The translations under genes were made by a program, and so were the position numbers. Positions 50,310 through 59,348 of a DNA stretch of 64,000 nucleotides are shown here, in pieces. The notes beneath the pieces were generated by a model. That model saw only the letters and a list, made by a program, of their open reading frames with translations, was not told the origin of the DNA and ran no database searches. Within the stretch, counting starts at the first letter, position 1. The number at the start of each line of letters is the position of its first letter. Origin of the DNA: Vreelandella sp031769195 (GTDB taxonomy: Bacteria; Pseudomonadota; Gammaproteobacteria; Pseudomonadales; Halomonadaceae); the NCBI RefSeq assembly GCF_031769195.1, contig NZ_JAVHNP010000007.1, positions 1 to 64,000 of the forward strand, written 5' to 3'.

Positions 50310-52040
50310 TCACAGATCCACGGCGACGCGTGTAGCGACGGCCACTTGGTAGAGGATCTGTGTAAGCGTGGCGGCTAGCTGTAGGTTGTGGGTGGGTGCT
50401 GCTGGCATCACGAGGATCTCGTCGCCTGGGCGTAGCGGGGTGTTACGTGCGTTTTCCACCGCGCCGTTTTGACGAACCAGCAGGATGTGGTCGTCGTCTG
50501 CGCGCTGGGTGAAACCGCCTGCGCTCTCGACATAGTCAATCACGCTCATGCCTGGGCGATACACCGCTGCCTGCGGCACTAATACTTCGCCACTGATGAG
50601 GATGGAATCGCTGATTTCAGGAATCGTGATCACATCGCCGTCTTGCAGGCGAATATCTGAAATGCGGTCGTTGTAGGCCACTACGAGTCGGCCACTAGGC
50701 TCCAGCTCACGAGCGCGCTGCACGAAGTTTTGAATCAGTTCGGCTTCTTGGGCGCGAATTTGAGCTTCTTCGTTAGTGCTGGACTCTGCGCTGAGGTAGG
50801 TGGTTTCTAAGCGGCGCAGGCTATCATCCAGCGATTGCTGCTGCTGCTGCCTCACGCTTTCACGCTGTAGCGAAATGCTTTCCACGGCAGTCATGTTTTC
50901 CGGCACGGGAATGGCATCTAGCAGTTCGCTTAAACGAGCATTGCGGGGCAATGCAAAGCGCGATGGGCCGTAGTAGCTGCCTTCCACTTCTACCACGATG
51001 GTTTCGCTGCGCTGGTCAGCGCTAAACGCCACTTCATCACCGCTGCGGATGGTTTGGGTGTAGAACTCGTTCAGCGGGAAGTATTGCGCCATGGGGCCGT
51101 CGGAGCGGCTGCCACGTAGCAGCACGTGGGAAACGCCGCTTCTGAGGCGGGCCAGCTCTACCAGCTCCGCACCGCTTAGCTGGTTGCCAATCAGTTCGTA
51201 ACGATGTTCACGGTGAACATCGCCCACTACGGCAATGGCAGGGCCGCGCTCTTCTACCACAATGGTGTCGCCATCCTGGAATTGCGGGCGGGCAATGCTG
51301 CCGTTAATCAAGAAGTCGTAGAGATCTACTGTGGCCACGGTTTGGTTGTTACGCATCACGCGGATTTGACGGTAGCTGCCTAGGTCTTGGTCAATACCAC
51401 CTGCTTGATCCAGGAAGTAGAGCACCGAGTCGTTTGGCGTGCCTGCAAAACGGCCGGGGTTTTGCACGTAGCCGGTGACAAACACCGCCACTGGCTGAAC
51501 GCCCTGCACGTTGGTGTAGACCTGTACGTTTTCGGGGTATACCGAAGTGATGGCACCGCGCACGCGGCTATCCACCTGCTGGCTGTTCTGGCCTTCTACA
51601 TTTAGCGGGCCGGAACCGGGAATAAAGATATTGCCTTGAGCATCTACCGGCAGCACGCGGTCGAATTCAAACGCGCCCCAGGCACGCACGGTAATTTGGT
51701 CGCCGGGTTTGACTTGGTAGTCGGCGTTTAGGCCGTCACCCATCGCCCCACGAAAGCCGCCGGTAAACAGGTTGGCACCGAAAGGGGGAAGCACATCCGG
51801 GTTAAGCTGCGGCTGGTTGGCTACCGGGCCGTAAGTACCGCTGCGCCAATCAGCCCGCGGGGTGTCGTTGACCTGCTCGACAGGCTGCTGGCTGGCTTGT
51901 TCTGCTGGCAAAATAGTGTTGGGCAAGCTGATGCTTTGTGCCCAACTGGCGCTGCTAGCCACGCTGCCTAGCAATGCTAGGGATAACACCGCTACCGGGC
52001 GCGTGAGCGAAAGCCGTTTCATTACGCGTTGTACACTCAT
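50310..52040 (-). CDS. kpsD: Outer-membrane polysaccharide export protein (KpsD/Wza family)
   Basis: 576 residues with a signal peptide (VAVLSLALLGSVASSASWA) and no lipobox, as in KpsD. A poly-export domain (LNADYQVKPGDQITVRAWG, EFDRVLPVDAQGNIFIPGSGPL) is followed by several SLBB-type segments (PVAVFVTGYVQNPGRF, ITIPEISDSILISGEVLVPQAAVY). A glutamine-rich stretch (QQQQQSLDDSLRRLE) lies between them. It should form the periplasmic/outer-membrane conduit working with KpsE, KpsM and KpsT. The start overlaps the lipoprotein gene by 4 bp. Confidence 0.93.
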   Translation of the reverse strand: MSVQRVMKRLSLTRPVAVLSLALLGSVASSASWAQSISLPNTILPAEQASQQPVEQVNDTPRADWRSGTYGPVANQPQLNPDVLPPFGANLFTGGFRGAMGDGLNADYQVKPGDQITVRAWGAFEFDRVLPVDAQGNIFIPGSGPLNVEGQNSQQVDSRVRGAITSVYPENVQVYTNVQGVQPVAVFVTGYVQNPGRFAGTPNDSVLYFLDQAGGIDQDLGSYRQIRVMRNNQTVATVDLYDFLINGSIARPQFQDGDTIVVEERGPAIAVVGDVHREHRYELIGNQLSGAELVELARLRSGVSHVLLRGSRSDGPMAQYFPLNEFYTQTIRSGDEVAFSADQRSETIVVEVEGSYYGPSRFALPRNARLSELLDAIPVPENMTAVESISLQRESVRQQQQQSLDDSLRRLETTYLSAESSTNEEAQIRAQEAELIQNFVQRARELEPSGRLVVAYNDRISDIRLQDGDVITIPEISDSILISGEVLVPQAAVYRPGMSVIDYVESAGGFTQRADDDHILLVRQNGAVENARNTPLRPGDEILVMPAAPTHNLQLAATLTQILYQVAVATRVAVDL

Positions 52041-52498
52041 TGATAGCGCCCTTGTGTGGTCCCTTGGGAATTAGGGGATGGCATGGTGCGCGACATCGCG
52101 CCCTGCTGGCTTTCCGGCAGCAGCATGCGCTGATTCACCCAACCGTTCGGAGTGGCGCAGGTAAGTGCCGTGCGGGCGGCACCGCTGCCTAGTTCAACGA
52201 CCTGTAGCTTACGGCACTCTCTTCCGCTGGCGGCAAGATAGGGGGCATCCGCGATGATCTCAACATTATCGCCCCACGGGCTCTGCACTAGGTTTAGCAC
52301 GGCACCGGCTGGCGCTTGGGCCAGAAAGCCGTTGAGGTTTTCATCTTGCAGCGGCTTGGCGGTGTCGTTGCCAAGCACGTACTGTGCCTGCTGCTGATTG
52401 CTGCTGGGGTATGTTGCGCAGCCGCTAACGACGGCAACGCTTAACGCTGCCAGCAGCATGCGAGCTGGCCGCGCTATGAAAATGGGGGATTTTGACAT
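52037..52498 (-). CDS. Lipoprotein of the capsule export operon
   Basis: 153 residues with a lipoprotein signal peptide; the lipobox VVSGC puts the lipidated cysteine near residue 27. The mature part (APAGAVLNLVQSPWGDNVEIIAD, YLAASGRECRKLQVV, YTALTCATPNGWV-like end) resembles small envelope proteins of the surface-antigen/DVU3141 sort found next to export genes; I do not recognise a precise family. ATG 52498 (MSKSPIF) has GGAAA upstream and is preferred over ATG 52510. It is the first gene after the ops element and is coupled to kpsD by a 4-bp overlap, so it may assist KpsD assembly. Confidence 0.75.
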   Translation of the reverse strand: MSKSPIFIARPARMLLAALSVAVVSGCATYPSSNQQQAQYVLGNDTAKPLQDENLNGFLAQAPAGAVLNLVQSPWGDNVEIIADAPYLAASGRECRKLQVVELGSGAARTALTCATPNGWVNQRMLLPESQQGAMSRTMPSPNSQGTTQGRYQ

Positions 52499-52516
52499 GG
52501 TGATTTCCAATAAAAA

Positions 52517-52530
52517 GGCACGCTACCGCC
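52517..52530 (-). promoter_or_regulatory. ops element (RfaH/NusG-family recruitment site)
   Basis: The minus strand reads GGCGGTAGCGTGCC followed by TTTTTA, which matches the ops sequence of enterobacterial LPS and capsule operons (GGCGGTAGCGTGC then T-rich). It lies 18 bp upstream of the first start codon and in the leader of a long export and sugar operon, as known ops sites do. An RfaH-type antiterminator would be needed and is not encoded in the window. Confidence 0.8.
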
Positions 52531-52703
52531 CAGGGATTGTAACGGACGCATTCCCTTGCCCTACGCTGTGCGGATGAAATTTAATTAACCTATGCTATTA
52601 AAAAGCACGCAACATTGTAAGGTATTAACCGGCAAGGCTCTACGTTAACAAACCTTGTACAACTGATTAATTCTATTTAGCCACACCACTATTATCACGA
52701 CAT

Positions 52704-52727
52704 AAAAAAGCCGACCTAAATGGCCGG
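52704..52727 (-). terminator. Intrinsic terminator after the Wzx/Wzy cluster
   Basis: On the minus strand CCGGCC-ATTTA-GGTCGG (one G-T pair) is followed by CTTTTTTATG. It lies 34 bp after the ligase gene stop and separates that cluster from the ops-led operon. The AT-rich DNA at 52540-52700 should contain the promoter for the kps operon, but I could not identify a convincing -35/-10 pair. Confidence 0.75.
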
Positions 52728-52760
52728 GAAATTTATCTTACAAAAACATAAGCTTATAAT

Positions 52761-54035
52761 TCAAAAAAGCTTCTTTGTATCGCGTTTCATTTTTTGCTCG
52801 TTGGCATAAATGCCCCACAGCACCACGAGCATGAAGGCGTACATCATTACGCCGCTATTATGCTCCAGAAATACTTGCGATAGCCCAAAATCCAAAAAGG
52901 TCACTGGCAGCAGCACCCCTGCCGTGGCAACCGCCCGCGTAGGCAAATGGGCTGCTTGAAGCTGCTGTGCAAACAGGCGCATTGGGACGAGATACAGCGC
53001 CAGTAACACGACCAAGCCTATTAGCCCTCGTTTTGCAAAGGCGTCGATAAACTCATTATGGGCATGGCCATACTGCGCCGCCTCTTCACTGATCACGCCT
53101 GCGGCACCAAACTCCGCCATGGCGTCTGCATAGCCATTGCTGCCCCAGCCTGTTAGTGGCTTTTCTTGAATCAGCAGCGCTGCCCCTCGCCACATCTCAA
53201 ACCGTGAGCCAATCGAGGTTGAGCGGTTTTCACCTGAGACATAGAGCGCAATATCACTAAAGGCTTGATGCACCCTATCTTGCACCCCTATTTGCGGAAC
53301 GGCATAAACCGTCGCTCCACCGATAAAGACAGTGGCCAATACGGCTATTTTAAGTTTTGTTGAAAGCTGAGTACCGTAGGCGCGATACAGCACTAACAGG
53401 ACGATGGGAAACCCGACCCAACCACCACGGCTGCCTGAAAACAGCGACCCCAGCACGCCTCCCATGGCTCCTGCCATTAAAAATGCTACCCACCAGCCAC
53501 GCTGTCTTTGCACCACCGCCCAACCAAGCCCCGCCATACACAACACGCCCAGTAGCATGCTCAAGTTTCCAAACTGGATAACGTGCGTGTGGCCTTGGGC
53601 ACGGTCTACCCCTTCCACCAGTTTCTGCCAGCCAGCCCAGCTGCACGCTAGTAATGCTCCGACCGCCGCACCGCTCCATAAAAAAGCAAGTTTGGGGGGG
53701 TAACGCAGCATCCAGAATAGAGCGGGGATGGCTAAGATAAAGCGGCTTGGTTTGTCGAACCCTTTACTGCCTTGCCCATCCCACCAGGCCTCGAACATCG
53801 CAATGGCCGCATAGGCAAGCAGCACGGCAATGATGGCCGCATCTTGCTTGGTAATGGTAGGGACACGCTTAGTGGCAATGAGCCCAAGTCCGGCGAGAAG
53901 CAGTAGCAACGCACCCAGTGAATAACCACTGGGCACGACCAGTGCAATGGCGGCTAGCAGGAAAACAGATGCTCCTGTAAATAGCTGAGGAGCACTACTG
54001 TGTGTATGAGGGGGAGAGGGTGTTGTTGCCAGCAT
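52761..54035 (-). CDS. O-antigen ligase/polymerase family membrane protein (WaaL-like)
   Basis: 424 residues with about ten membrane spans. The large periplasmic loop has GSNGYADAM and the YGHAHNEFIDAFAKRGLIG block, the usual Wzy_C/WaaL signature with its conserved histidine. Such proteins either ligate polymer to lipid A-core or polymerise repeats. As another polymerase-like protein lies in the same cluster, ligase is the more likely role here, but bacterial WaaL and Wzy cannot be separated by motif alone. It is the last gene before the terminator. Confidence 0.8.
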   Translation of the reverse strand: MLATTPSPPHTHSSAPQLFTGASVFLLAAIALVVPSGYSLGALLLLLAGLGLIATKRVPTITKQDAAIIAVLLAYAAIAMFEAWWDGQGSKGFDKPSRFILAIPALFWMLRYPPKLAFLWSGAAVGALLACSWAGWQKLVEGVDRAQGHTHVIQFGNLSMLLGVLCMAGLGWAVVQRQRGWWVAFLMAGAMGGVLGSLFSGSRGGWVGFPIVLLVLYRAYGTQLSTKLKIAVLATVFIGGATVYAVPQIGVQDRVHQAFSDIALYVSGENRSTSIGSRFEMWRGAALLIQEKPLTGWGSNGYADAMAEFGAAGVISEEAAQYGHAHNEFIDAFAKRGLIGLVVLLALYLVPMRLFAQQLQAAHLPTRAVATAGVLLPVTFLDFGLSQVFLEHNSGVMMYAFMLVVLWGIYANEQKMKRDTKKLF

Positions 54036-54138
54036 TTCAACAGACTTCCTTTCATGGCCCAGCCGGGCAATTCATTTAGGAAGGCGATACTAGCACAGGC
54101 GGCATACTCGCTTACCACGAGTTCGCTGACCCAGGGGT

Positions 54139-55140
54139 CTAGCGTTGGGCGATGTATTGCTGCCACCGCCAGGTATCCACCATCATTTCATGCAAAGTTT
54201 TGTGGGCTTGCCAGCCAAGTTCGCTTTGCGCTTTGTCGGCACTGGCCCAAAAAGCGGCGATATCACCTTGTCTTCGCGGTGCAAAACGGTAAGGCACAGG
54301 CACTTGGGTCGCCTGGGTGAACGCTTCGATCATTTGCTGCACAGAAATGCCTTGCCCTGTCCCCAGGTTGTAGTGATTTACCCCTGGCTGCATCAAAGAG
54401 TTGAGCGCCATTTGATGGCCCTTGGCAAGATCCACCACATGCAAGTAGTCACGAACGCAGGTGCCATCAGGTGTTGGGTAGTCGTTTCCATACACTAACA
54501 ACTCAGGTAACACCCCTGCCGCTACCTGACTGATATAAGGCATCAAGTTGTTGGGAATGCCCTGAGGAGACTCGCCAATCATACCGCTAGGGTGTGCACC
54601 AATGGGATTGAAATAGCGCAAAATGGTGACCGACCACTCGGGGTCGCTACTGACTATGTCTTCTAGCAATTTTTCAACCATGGCTTTGGAGGAGCCATAC
54701 GGGCTGGTGCAACTTCCCCGTGTCATGGCTTCACAGTATGGCGGCGTTGCTTCTACTCCATATACGGTCGCAGAAGAGCTGAAAATGAGCCGCTTTACGT
54801 TGGCTTTGGCCATCGCACGGCAAAGAACGATAGCGCCATACACGTTCACATCGTAATAGGTCAGTGGGTTCGTCACACTCTCCCCCACCGCTTTGAGCCC
54901 GGCACAATGAATCACTGCTTCTACTTCATGCGCTTGAAACACTTTCGCTAGCAATTCTGAGTTACGAACATCGCCTAGATAGAATGTCACGTGCTGGCGG
55001 GTGATTTTTTCAATTCGCTCAACGACCGATACATCGCTGTTCGATAAATCATCTAATATGGCGACTTGATAGCCTGCTTCCAGCAGCTCTACCGCGATGT
55101 GTGAGCCAATATAACCGGTGCCCCCTGTTACTAAGATCAT
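54139..55140 (-). CDS. galE: UDP-glucose 4-epimerase (copy 2)
   Basis: 333 residues; GGTGYIGSHIAVELL, SSSATVYG, SPYGSSKAMVEKLL (catalytic Tyr/Lys) and NPIGAHPSGMIGESP. Same reaction as the copy at 32406-33419 but with the G+C of the surrounding genome. It starts 12 bp after the initiating transferase gene, which makes it the galactose supplier of the Wzx/Wzy cluster. Confidence 0.95.
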   Translation of the reverse strand: MILVTGGTGYIGSHIAVELLEAGYQVAILDDLSNSDVSVVERIEKITRQHVTFYLGDVRNSELLAKVFQAHEVEAVIHCAGLKAVGESVTNPLTYYDVNVYGAIVLCRAMAKANVKRLIFSSSATVYGVEATPPYCEAMTRGSCTSPYGSSKAMVEKLLEDIVSSDPEWSVTILRYFNPIGAHPSGMIGESPQGIPNNLMPYISQVAAGVLPELLVYGNDYPTPDGTCVRDYLHVVDLAKGHQMALNSLMQPGVNHYNLGTGQGISVQQMIEAFTQATQVPVPYRFAPRRQGDIAAFWASADKAQSELGWQAHKTLHEMMVDTWRWQQYIAQR

Positions 55141-55152
55141 GATGCACTCCGA

Positions 55153-56562
55153 TTAGTAGGCATTGTCATGCTTGAAGCCTTTGAACACGGTCATAAAAAT
55201 AATTTTTAAATCCAGCCATACTGACCAGTTATCGATGTACCAGAGGTCGTACTCCACTCTTCGCTGCATTTTTTCAAGTGCTTCGGTTTCACCGCGCAGG
55301 CCATTTACCTGCGCCCAGCCGGTGATACCGGGCTTCACCTTGTGCCTGCGCATGTAGGATTCCACCAACTCTTTGTAGTATTCATTATGCGCCAACGCGT
55401 GCGGGCGCGGCCCCACGATGGACATACGCCCTTGCAGCACATTATAAAATTGTGGCAGCTCATCTAGAGAAGTGCGTCGCAAAAAAGCACCAATAGGGGT
55501 TAGGCGATTATCGTTTTTGGTGGCTTGGGTGACTGTGCCACTTTTTTCTTGATGCACTTTCATTGAGCGAAATTTGTAAACTTTAAACACTTTCCCATTC
55601 GACCCTGCCCTATGCTGCTTGAATAGCACAGGGCCGGGTGACGTGACTTTAATAACCACCGCGATGGCAAAGCACACGGGTAAAATCATCAATGAGATTA
55701 AACTGCCCAGCACGATATCTTCAGCCCGTTTGACTAACCGCGACATACCGTTAATGGGGGTCACACTGAGATCAATGGCCAGATGCCCTGCCACTTCGCT
55801 TGTGCGATGGTTCAGCAGACGCATATCTTTGAAATCAGGGATCAACCGTATCTCTTCGGTGTGGTTACGCAGTGTGTAAAAGAGGCTATGTACGGTTTCC
55901 CCCATTTCTAATGGCACACAGATCCATACTTCTGCGGCTCCTGAGCTACTTATCCGGCTAGCAATGCGTTCCAGCTGCTCTTGGGAAGGCACGCCATTTA
56001 AGCGTTCAACGCCTGCAATGGAGTGCCCTTCCCAGGAAGCAGCGCGCATTCCCCGAGCAACGTGAAGTACATTCCCAGAGGGCCCCACCAGAAAAACAGG
56101 CCGCCGTGCGCCTCCTCTAATACGAATACGACGTAGCCCATACTGCACTAGCGCTCGTGCGCTGGCAGCCAGTAAAAACGAAAACAATAGCGTGAGGCCT
56201 ACCCATAACCGGGAATAGCGATCAGCCGCATGTGCAAAATAAATAATGGAGGTCACAATGATGCCGATCACCACCCAAACCAGCAGGAGCTTAGAAAGGA
56301 TGTTAAACGTGGAAGAAATACGCCAGCGCCGATAGCTACCTGTCGAGCTGTTAGCCACCACGACTAGAAGCGCCATGCATACCAGCGCTAGCACGTAGCG
56401 CTCGTGCAGGTGCACCGTGTCAAAACGGATCAAGTAGGCGAGCAACCCTGATAAAATAACGATAAGAATATCGAGAGCAGGGAAAATAATTTTTGGCGGA
56501 TAGCGCTCTGAAAAAATGACGCCTCTTTTCTGAGCGCCCTTTAATTTACTGTGTGATTGCAT
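55153..56562 (-). CDS. Initiating undecaprenyl-phosphate sugar-phosphate transferase (WcaJ/WbaP type)
   Basis: 469 residues. Four to five N-terminal membrane spans and a central nucleotide-binding-like domain (GGARRPVFLVGPSGNVLHVA) precede the catalytic bacterial sugar-transferase domain: GPVLFKQHRAGSNGKVFKVY, YKFRSM, RRTSLDELPQFYNVL, GPRPHALAHN and KPGITGWAQVNGLRG. It should load the first hexose-1-phosphate (glucose or galactose) on undecaprenyl phosphate. The context with wzx and wzy supports a repeat-unit polymer. Confidence 0.92.
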   Translation of the reverse strand: MQSHSKLKGAQKRGVIFSERYPPKIIFPALDILIVILSGLLAYLIRFDTVHLHERYVLALVCMALLVVVANSSTGSYRRWRISSTFNILSKLLLVWVVIGIIVTSIIYFAHAADRYSRLWVGLTLLFSFLLAASARALVQYGLRRIRIRGGARRPVFLVGPSGNVLHVARGMRAASWEGHSIAGVERLNGVPSQEQLERIASRISSSGAAEVWICVPLEMGETVHSLFYTLRNHTEEIRLIPDFKDMRLLNHRTSEVAGHLAIDLSVTPINGMSRLVKRAEDIVLGSLISLMILPVCFAIAVVIKVTSPGPVLFKQHRAGSNGKVFKVYKFRSMKVHQEKSGTVTQATKNDNRLTPIGAFLRRTSLDELPQFYNVLQGRMSIVGPRPHALAHNEYYKELVESYMRRHKVKPGITGWAQVNGLRGETEALEKMQRRVEYDLWYIDNWSVWLDLKIIFMTVFKGFKHDNAY

Positions 56563-56609
56563 CGCTAGGTCTCTACTTTACTATCTAGTTGTATGGCGGC
56601 CTTGACACT

Positions 56610-57956
56610 TCAAACTGGCGGCACAGCACGCTCACTATTTTCTCGAAGGGTGTCGCCACTTGCCCCTCGTTCATGAGAGAGGTAGAAGATCATTGAGAGC
56701 ACGGCGAAAACGCTGTTGAAGGCTGAGACAGAGAGAGACGACGCCAGCAACACCCCTAGAACACAGAGCGTGTCTGCCCAGCTGTATCCGCTCTTTCTGA
56801 GCGCATAAACGGTAAACACAATGAGAAACAAAAGCCCTACAACACCATGGTCGTACAACACACGAATGATGTAGGAGTGCAGAATGACAGAATAGCAGCT
56901 CCCATCACCTGAAAAGCTATGCAGATCACTCCAGTAGGAAAGGTCTTCACAGGTTTGCACCGAAAGCGGTGTCAGCGGCTGTGTTCCCAGCATGACGTTC
57001 CCCCAGTGCCAATCTTCTGTTTCATTCAGAAAGTAAAGCAAGAAGCGTACTCTATCGATAGAGGCGCCACGCTCTAGGAATGAACGGAACGTTAAAGGCT
57101 CTTGCTCCACCACCTCTCCCGTTTCCGGCGTTGCTACGGAGCTTCGGCCCTCTTCCAATGCTGGCATGCTAGGTGTTTGTGACGCTGCATCGCTGCCACC
57201 ACCGAGAGAAATATCCATACGGTCGGAGACAATGCCATACGCCAGCGCTATCAACAGTGGAAAAAGCAGCAGCCACTGTTTTATAAACCCTTTGCCCAGC
57301 CGGAACACACTAAAGAAGTAAACGACCGCAAAACACAAAAATGCACTGCGTGAGCCGGAGAGAAAAATAATCAACATGACGGTTGAGAACGACAAGAAGC
57401 GCCACCGAATGACCGGAAGCACGAGATAGAGCAATAAAACTAAAAACACTAATTCAAAGTTATTTTCCGTAAAAATGCCCGGCCTTTGACTGACCCATGA
57501 GTCTAATCCCAACAAGCGAGAATAAGAGTATTTCAAAAAGAAAAGAAATAACACTACATAGAAAAACTTAGCGACATGCTCTTTTTTAAACAGCGTTTCG
57601 CCAATAAACGAGCATAGCAGCGCCACATAGAAGAACGCTTTGTAGGCTTGTATATAATCAAGTATGTGGGCATTGTTTATGATGACAGCTATGATGAAAG
57701 TAGCCACAAGGTAAGCGCCTGCCGACAGCATAAACAGCCAAGACAGACGGCTTTTAGGCGGAAACACCAGTACCGATAGCAGCAGCACCATCAGCTCCAT
57801 CATGGGCACTGCTGGCAATACATTGTAATCCCAGGGTGATAGAGCACCCACTATGCCTAACCCTATGATTAAGAACATCATTAGCATGGCCACTAATGAC
57901 TGCCCTTTTTTCCGATATTGAATAATATCATGCCCAAACGAGTAACGACGTTGCAT
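56610..57956 (-). CDS. wzy: Wzy-like polysaccharide polymerase
   Basis: 448 residues, ten or more membrane spans (LVAMLMMFLIIGLGIVGAL, LVFLVLLLYLVLPVIRW, FLSFSTVMLIIFLSGSRSAF). A periplasmic loop of about 130 residues around position 260-370 ends in YSVILHSYIIRVLYDHGVVGLLF, similar to the C-terminal block of Wzy proteins (H-n-G-x-x-G). Sequences of this group are poorly conserved; the call rests on topology, this block and location between wcaJ-type and glycosyltransferase genes. Confidence 0.75.
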   Translation of the reverse strand: MQRRYSFGHDIIQYRKKGQSLVAMLMMFLIIGLGIVGALSPWDYNVLPAVPMMELMVLLLSVLVFPPKSRLSWLFMLSAGAYLVATFIIAVIINNAHILDYIQAYKAFFYVALLCSFIGETLFKKEHVAKFFYVVLFLFFLKYSYSRLLGLDSWVSQRPGIFTENNFELVFLVLLLYLVLPVIRWRFLSFSTVMLIIFLSGSRSAFLCFAVVYFFSVFRLGKGFIKQWLLLFPLLIALAYGIVSDRMDISLGGGSDAASQTPSMPALEEGRSSVATPETGEVVEQEPLTFRSFLERGASIDRVRFLLYFLNETEDWHWGNVMLGTQPLTPLSVQTCEDLSYWSDLHSFSGDGSCYSVILHSYIIRVLYDHGVVGLLFLIVFTVYALRKSGYSWADTLCVLGVLLASSLSVSAFNSVFAVLSMIFYLSHERGASGDTLRENSERAVPPV

Positions 57957-58017
57957 TCCTTGCTCCCAAGCGCCTTATCTACTGTTAAGATTTGGTGGCC
58001 TTGCTGTTCGCCGACAA

Positions 58018-58659
58018 CTATTTAAAAAGCTTTCGAAATATTTTTTCACCTATGCCCATTTTCCACCCCTTTCCCCAATGGTGAATGAGATAAGTGTCGC
58101 TTTGAATATAGCAATACATTAGCTGCTTACGGTTATGGACCTTAGCATAGGGGTTGTACGGGTAAAAAAAGTGCCATGGTTTCAGATCGATTCCACTCGC
58201 ATCTTGCTCAACGCATGCGTTAGCGACTTCCGGTGCTATCAGGAAAGGCTTTTTCTGCTCATGGCGCGCTTCAATTAAGGCTTGTGCATTTTTGAAGAAA
58301 TGATGCCCTGGTACACCGGCCACCACTGCCGTGTTCAGCCGCCCTTCGTCTTCATATCCAAGGAAGCATTGGCTATCCAGCAGTGGCTCAAGAGACTGCA
58401 CCACTTCCATGTCAACATCAAGGTAAACCCCCCCCTGCTCATATAACGCCGCCATGCGCACATAGTCAGAAAGAAACGCCCACTTTTTATTATCAAGGCA
58501 ATACTTAATAAAAGGATTACTATGATCAATGTTCGTTTCGTTCCACTCAATGATCTCAAAGTCGGGCATCTTTTCCCGCCATGTTGCCATACAATCTTTG
58601 TATAGCCCCGTCATTGGGTTTCCGCCAAACCAGCAAAAATGTATCTTTTTAGGAATCAT
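58018..58659 (-). CDS. GT32-family glycosyltransferase
   Basis: 213 residues, single domain. MIPKKIHFCWFGG, FEIIEWNETN, KKWAFLSDYVRMAALYEQGGVYLDVDMEV (DXD in LDVDME) is the typical pattern of short GT32 capsule transferases (Gly_transf_sug). No membrane segment. It follows the WecG/TagA-type gene by 3 bp. The sugar donor is not predictable from sequence, though GT32 members often use UDP-galactose or UDP-mannose-type donors. Confidence 0.88.
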   Translation of the reverse strand: MIPKKIHFCWFGGNPMTGLYKDCMATWREKMPDFEIIEWNETNIDHSNPFIKYCLDNKKWAFLSDYVRMAALYEQGGVYLDVDMEVVQSLEPLLDSQCFLGYEDEGRLNTAVVAGVPGHHFFKNAQALIEARHEQKKPFLIAPEVANACVEQDASGIDLKPWHFFYPYNPYAKVHNRKQLMYCYIQSDTYLIHHWGKGWKMGIGEKIFRKLFK

Positions 58660-58662
58660 AAG

Positions 58663-59337
58663 TTACTCAATCTTGTTGCCGTATTTAATCAGGAAATAGG
58701 GGTAATCTTTTAAGTAGCGTTTTAATAAGCGGCGGGGCTCTTTTGCCATACGGTAAAGCCAGCGGAGGTTAAGCTTATCTACCCAGGCGGGGTAGTAATC
58801 TTGGCCTTTCGCATGCACAAACTGGTCTAGGTAGCCGCCGCAGGTAAACCCGGTGCCTTCCCAGCCCGTTTCACGTAGGTCCAACAACAGTCGCTCTTGC
58901 TTACCTGCGCCCATTCCCACCACGACGATATCGCAGCTGGCTGCGCGCTGAAGGCTCTGGGTACGCTCTTCATTGTCAGTAAAGTATCCTGACCGGACAT
59001 ACGCTAACTTTAGGCTGGGGTATTTTTGCTGCAGTAGCCGAGCGGCTTCATGCATATTCTCTTCAGTGCCACCTATTAATGACACGGTGAGCCCATTGGC
59101 TTGTGCATGCGTGAACACCACGGGTGCAATCGAGGTGTCATCAAAGCTCGTACGGACAATTTTTTTCTGCTTGAACAGCCGCACATAAAGAACGACCGCA
59201 ATCCCATCTGCATAGAAATGGATGCGACTGCACTCTTGCTCGCTCAGCTCCTGCGCCACCACTCCCAACGAAAAGGGATTAATAAAGCTGTAATCCATTC
59301 CCTCTTGGAGGAGAAATTCCTTTTCAAGCTTAATCAT
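58663..59337 (-). CDS. WecG/TagA/CpsF-family glycosyltransferase (GT26)
   Basis: 224 residues. YADGIAVVLYVRLF, VSLIGGTEENMHEAARLLQ, VRSGYF, IVVVGMGAGKQERLLLDL and the C-terminal LNLRWLYRMAKEPRRLLKRYLKDYP (membrane-associating appendage) match GT26. These enzymes act on polyprenyl-diphosphate-linked sugars, adding ManNAcA, ManNAc or glucose as second sugar. It would use the lipid-linked product of the WcaJ-type protein. The start is 11 bp after wzx. Confidence 0.9.
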   Translation of the reverse strand: MIKLEKEFLLQEGMDYSFINPFSLGVVAQELSEQECSRIHFYADGIAVVLYVRLFKQKKIVRTSFDDTSIAPVVFTHAQANGLTVSLIGGTEENMHEAARLLQQKYPSLKLAYVRSGYFTDNEERTQSLQRAASCDIVVVGMGAGKQERLLLDLRETGWEGTGFTCGGYLDQFVHAKGQDYYPAWVDKLNLRWLYRMAKEPRRLLKRYLKDYPYFLIKYGNKIE

Positions 59338-59348
59338 TCGCGCTCACT

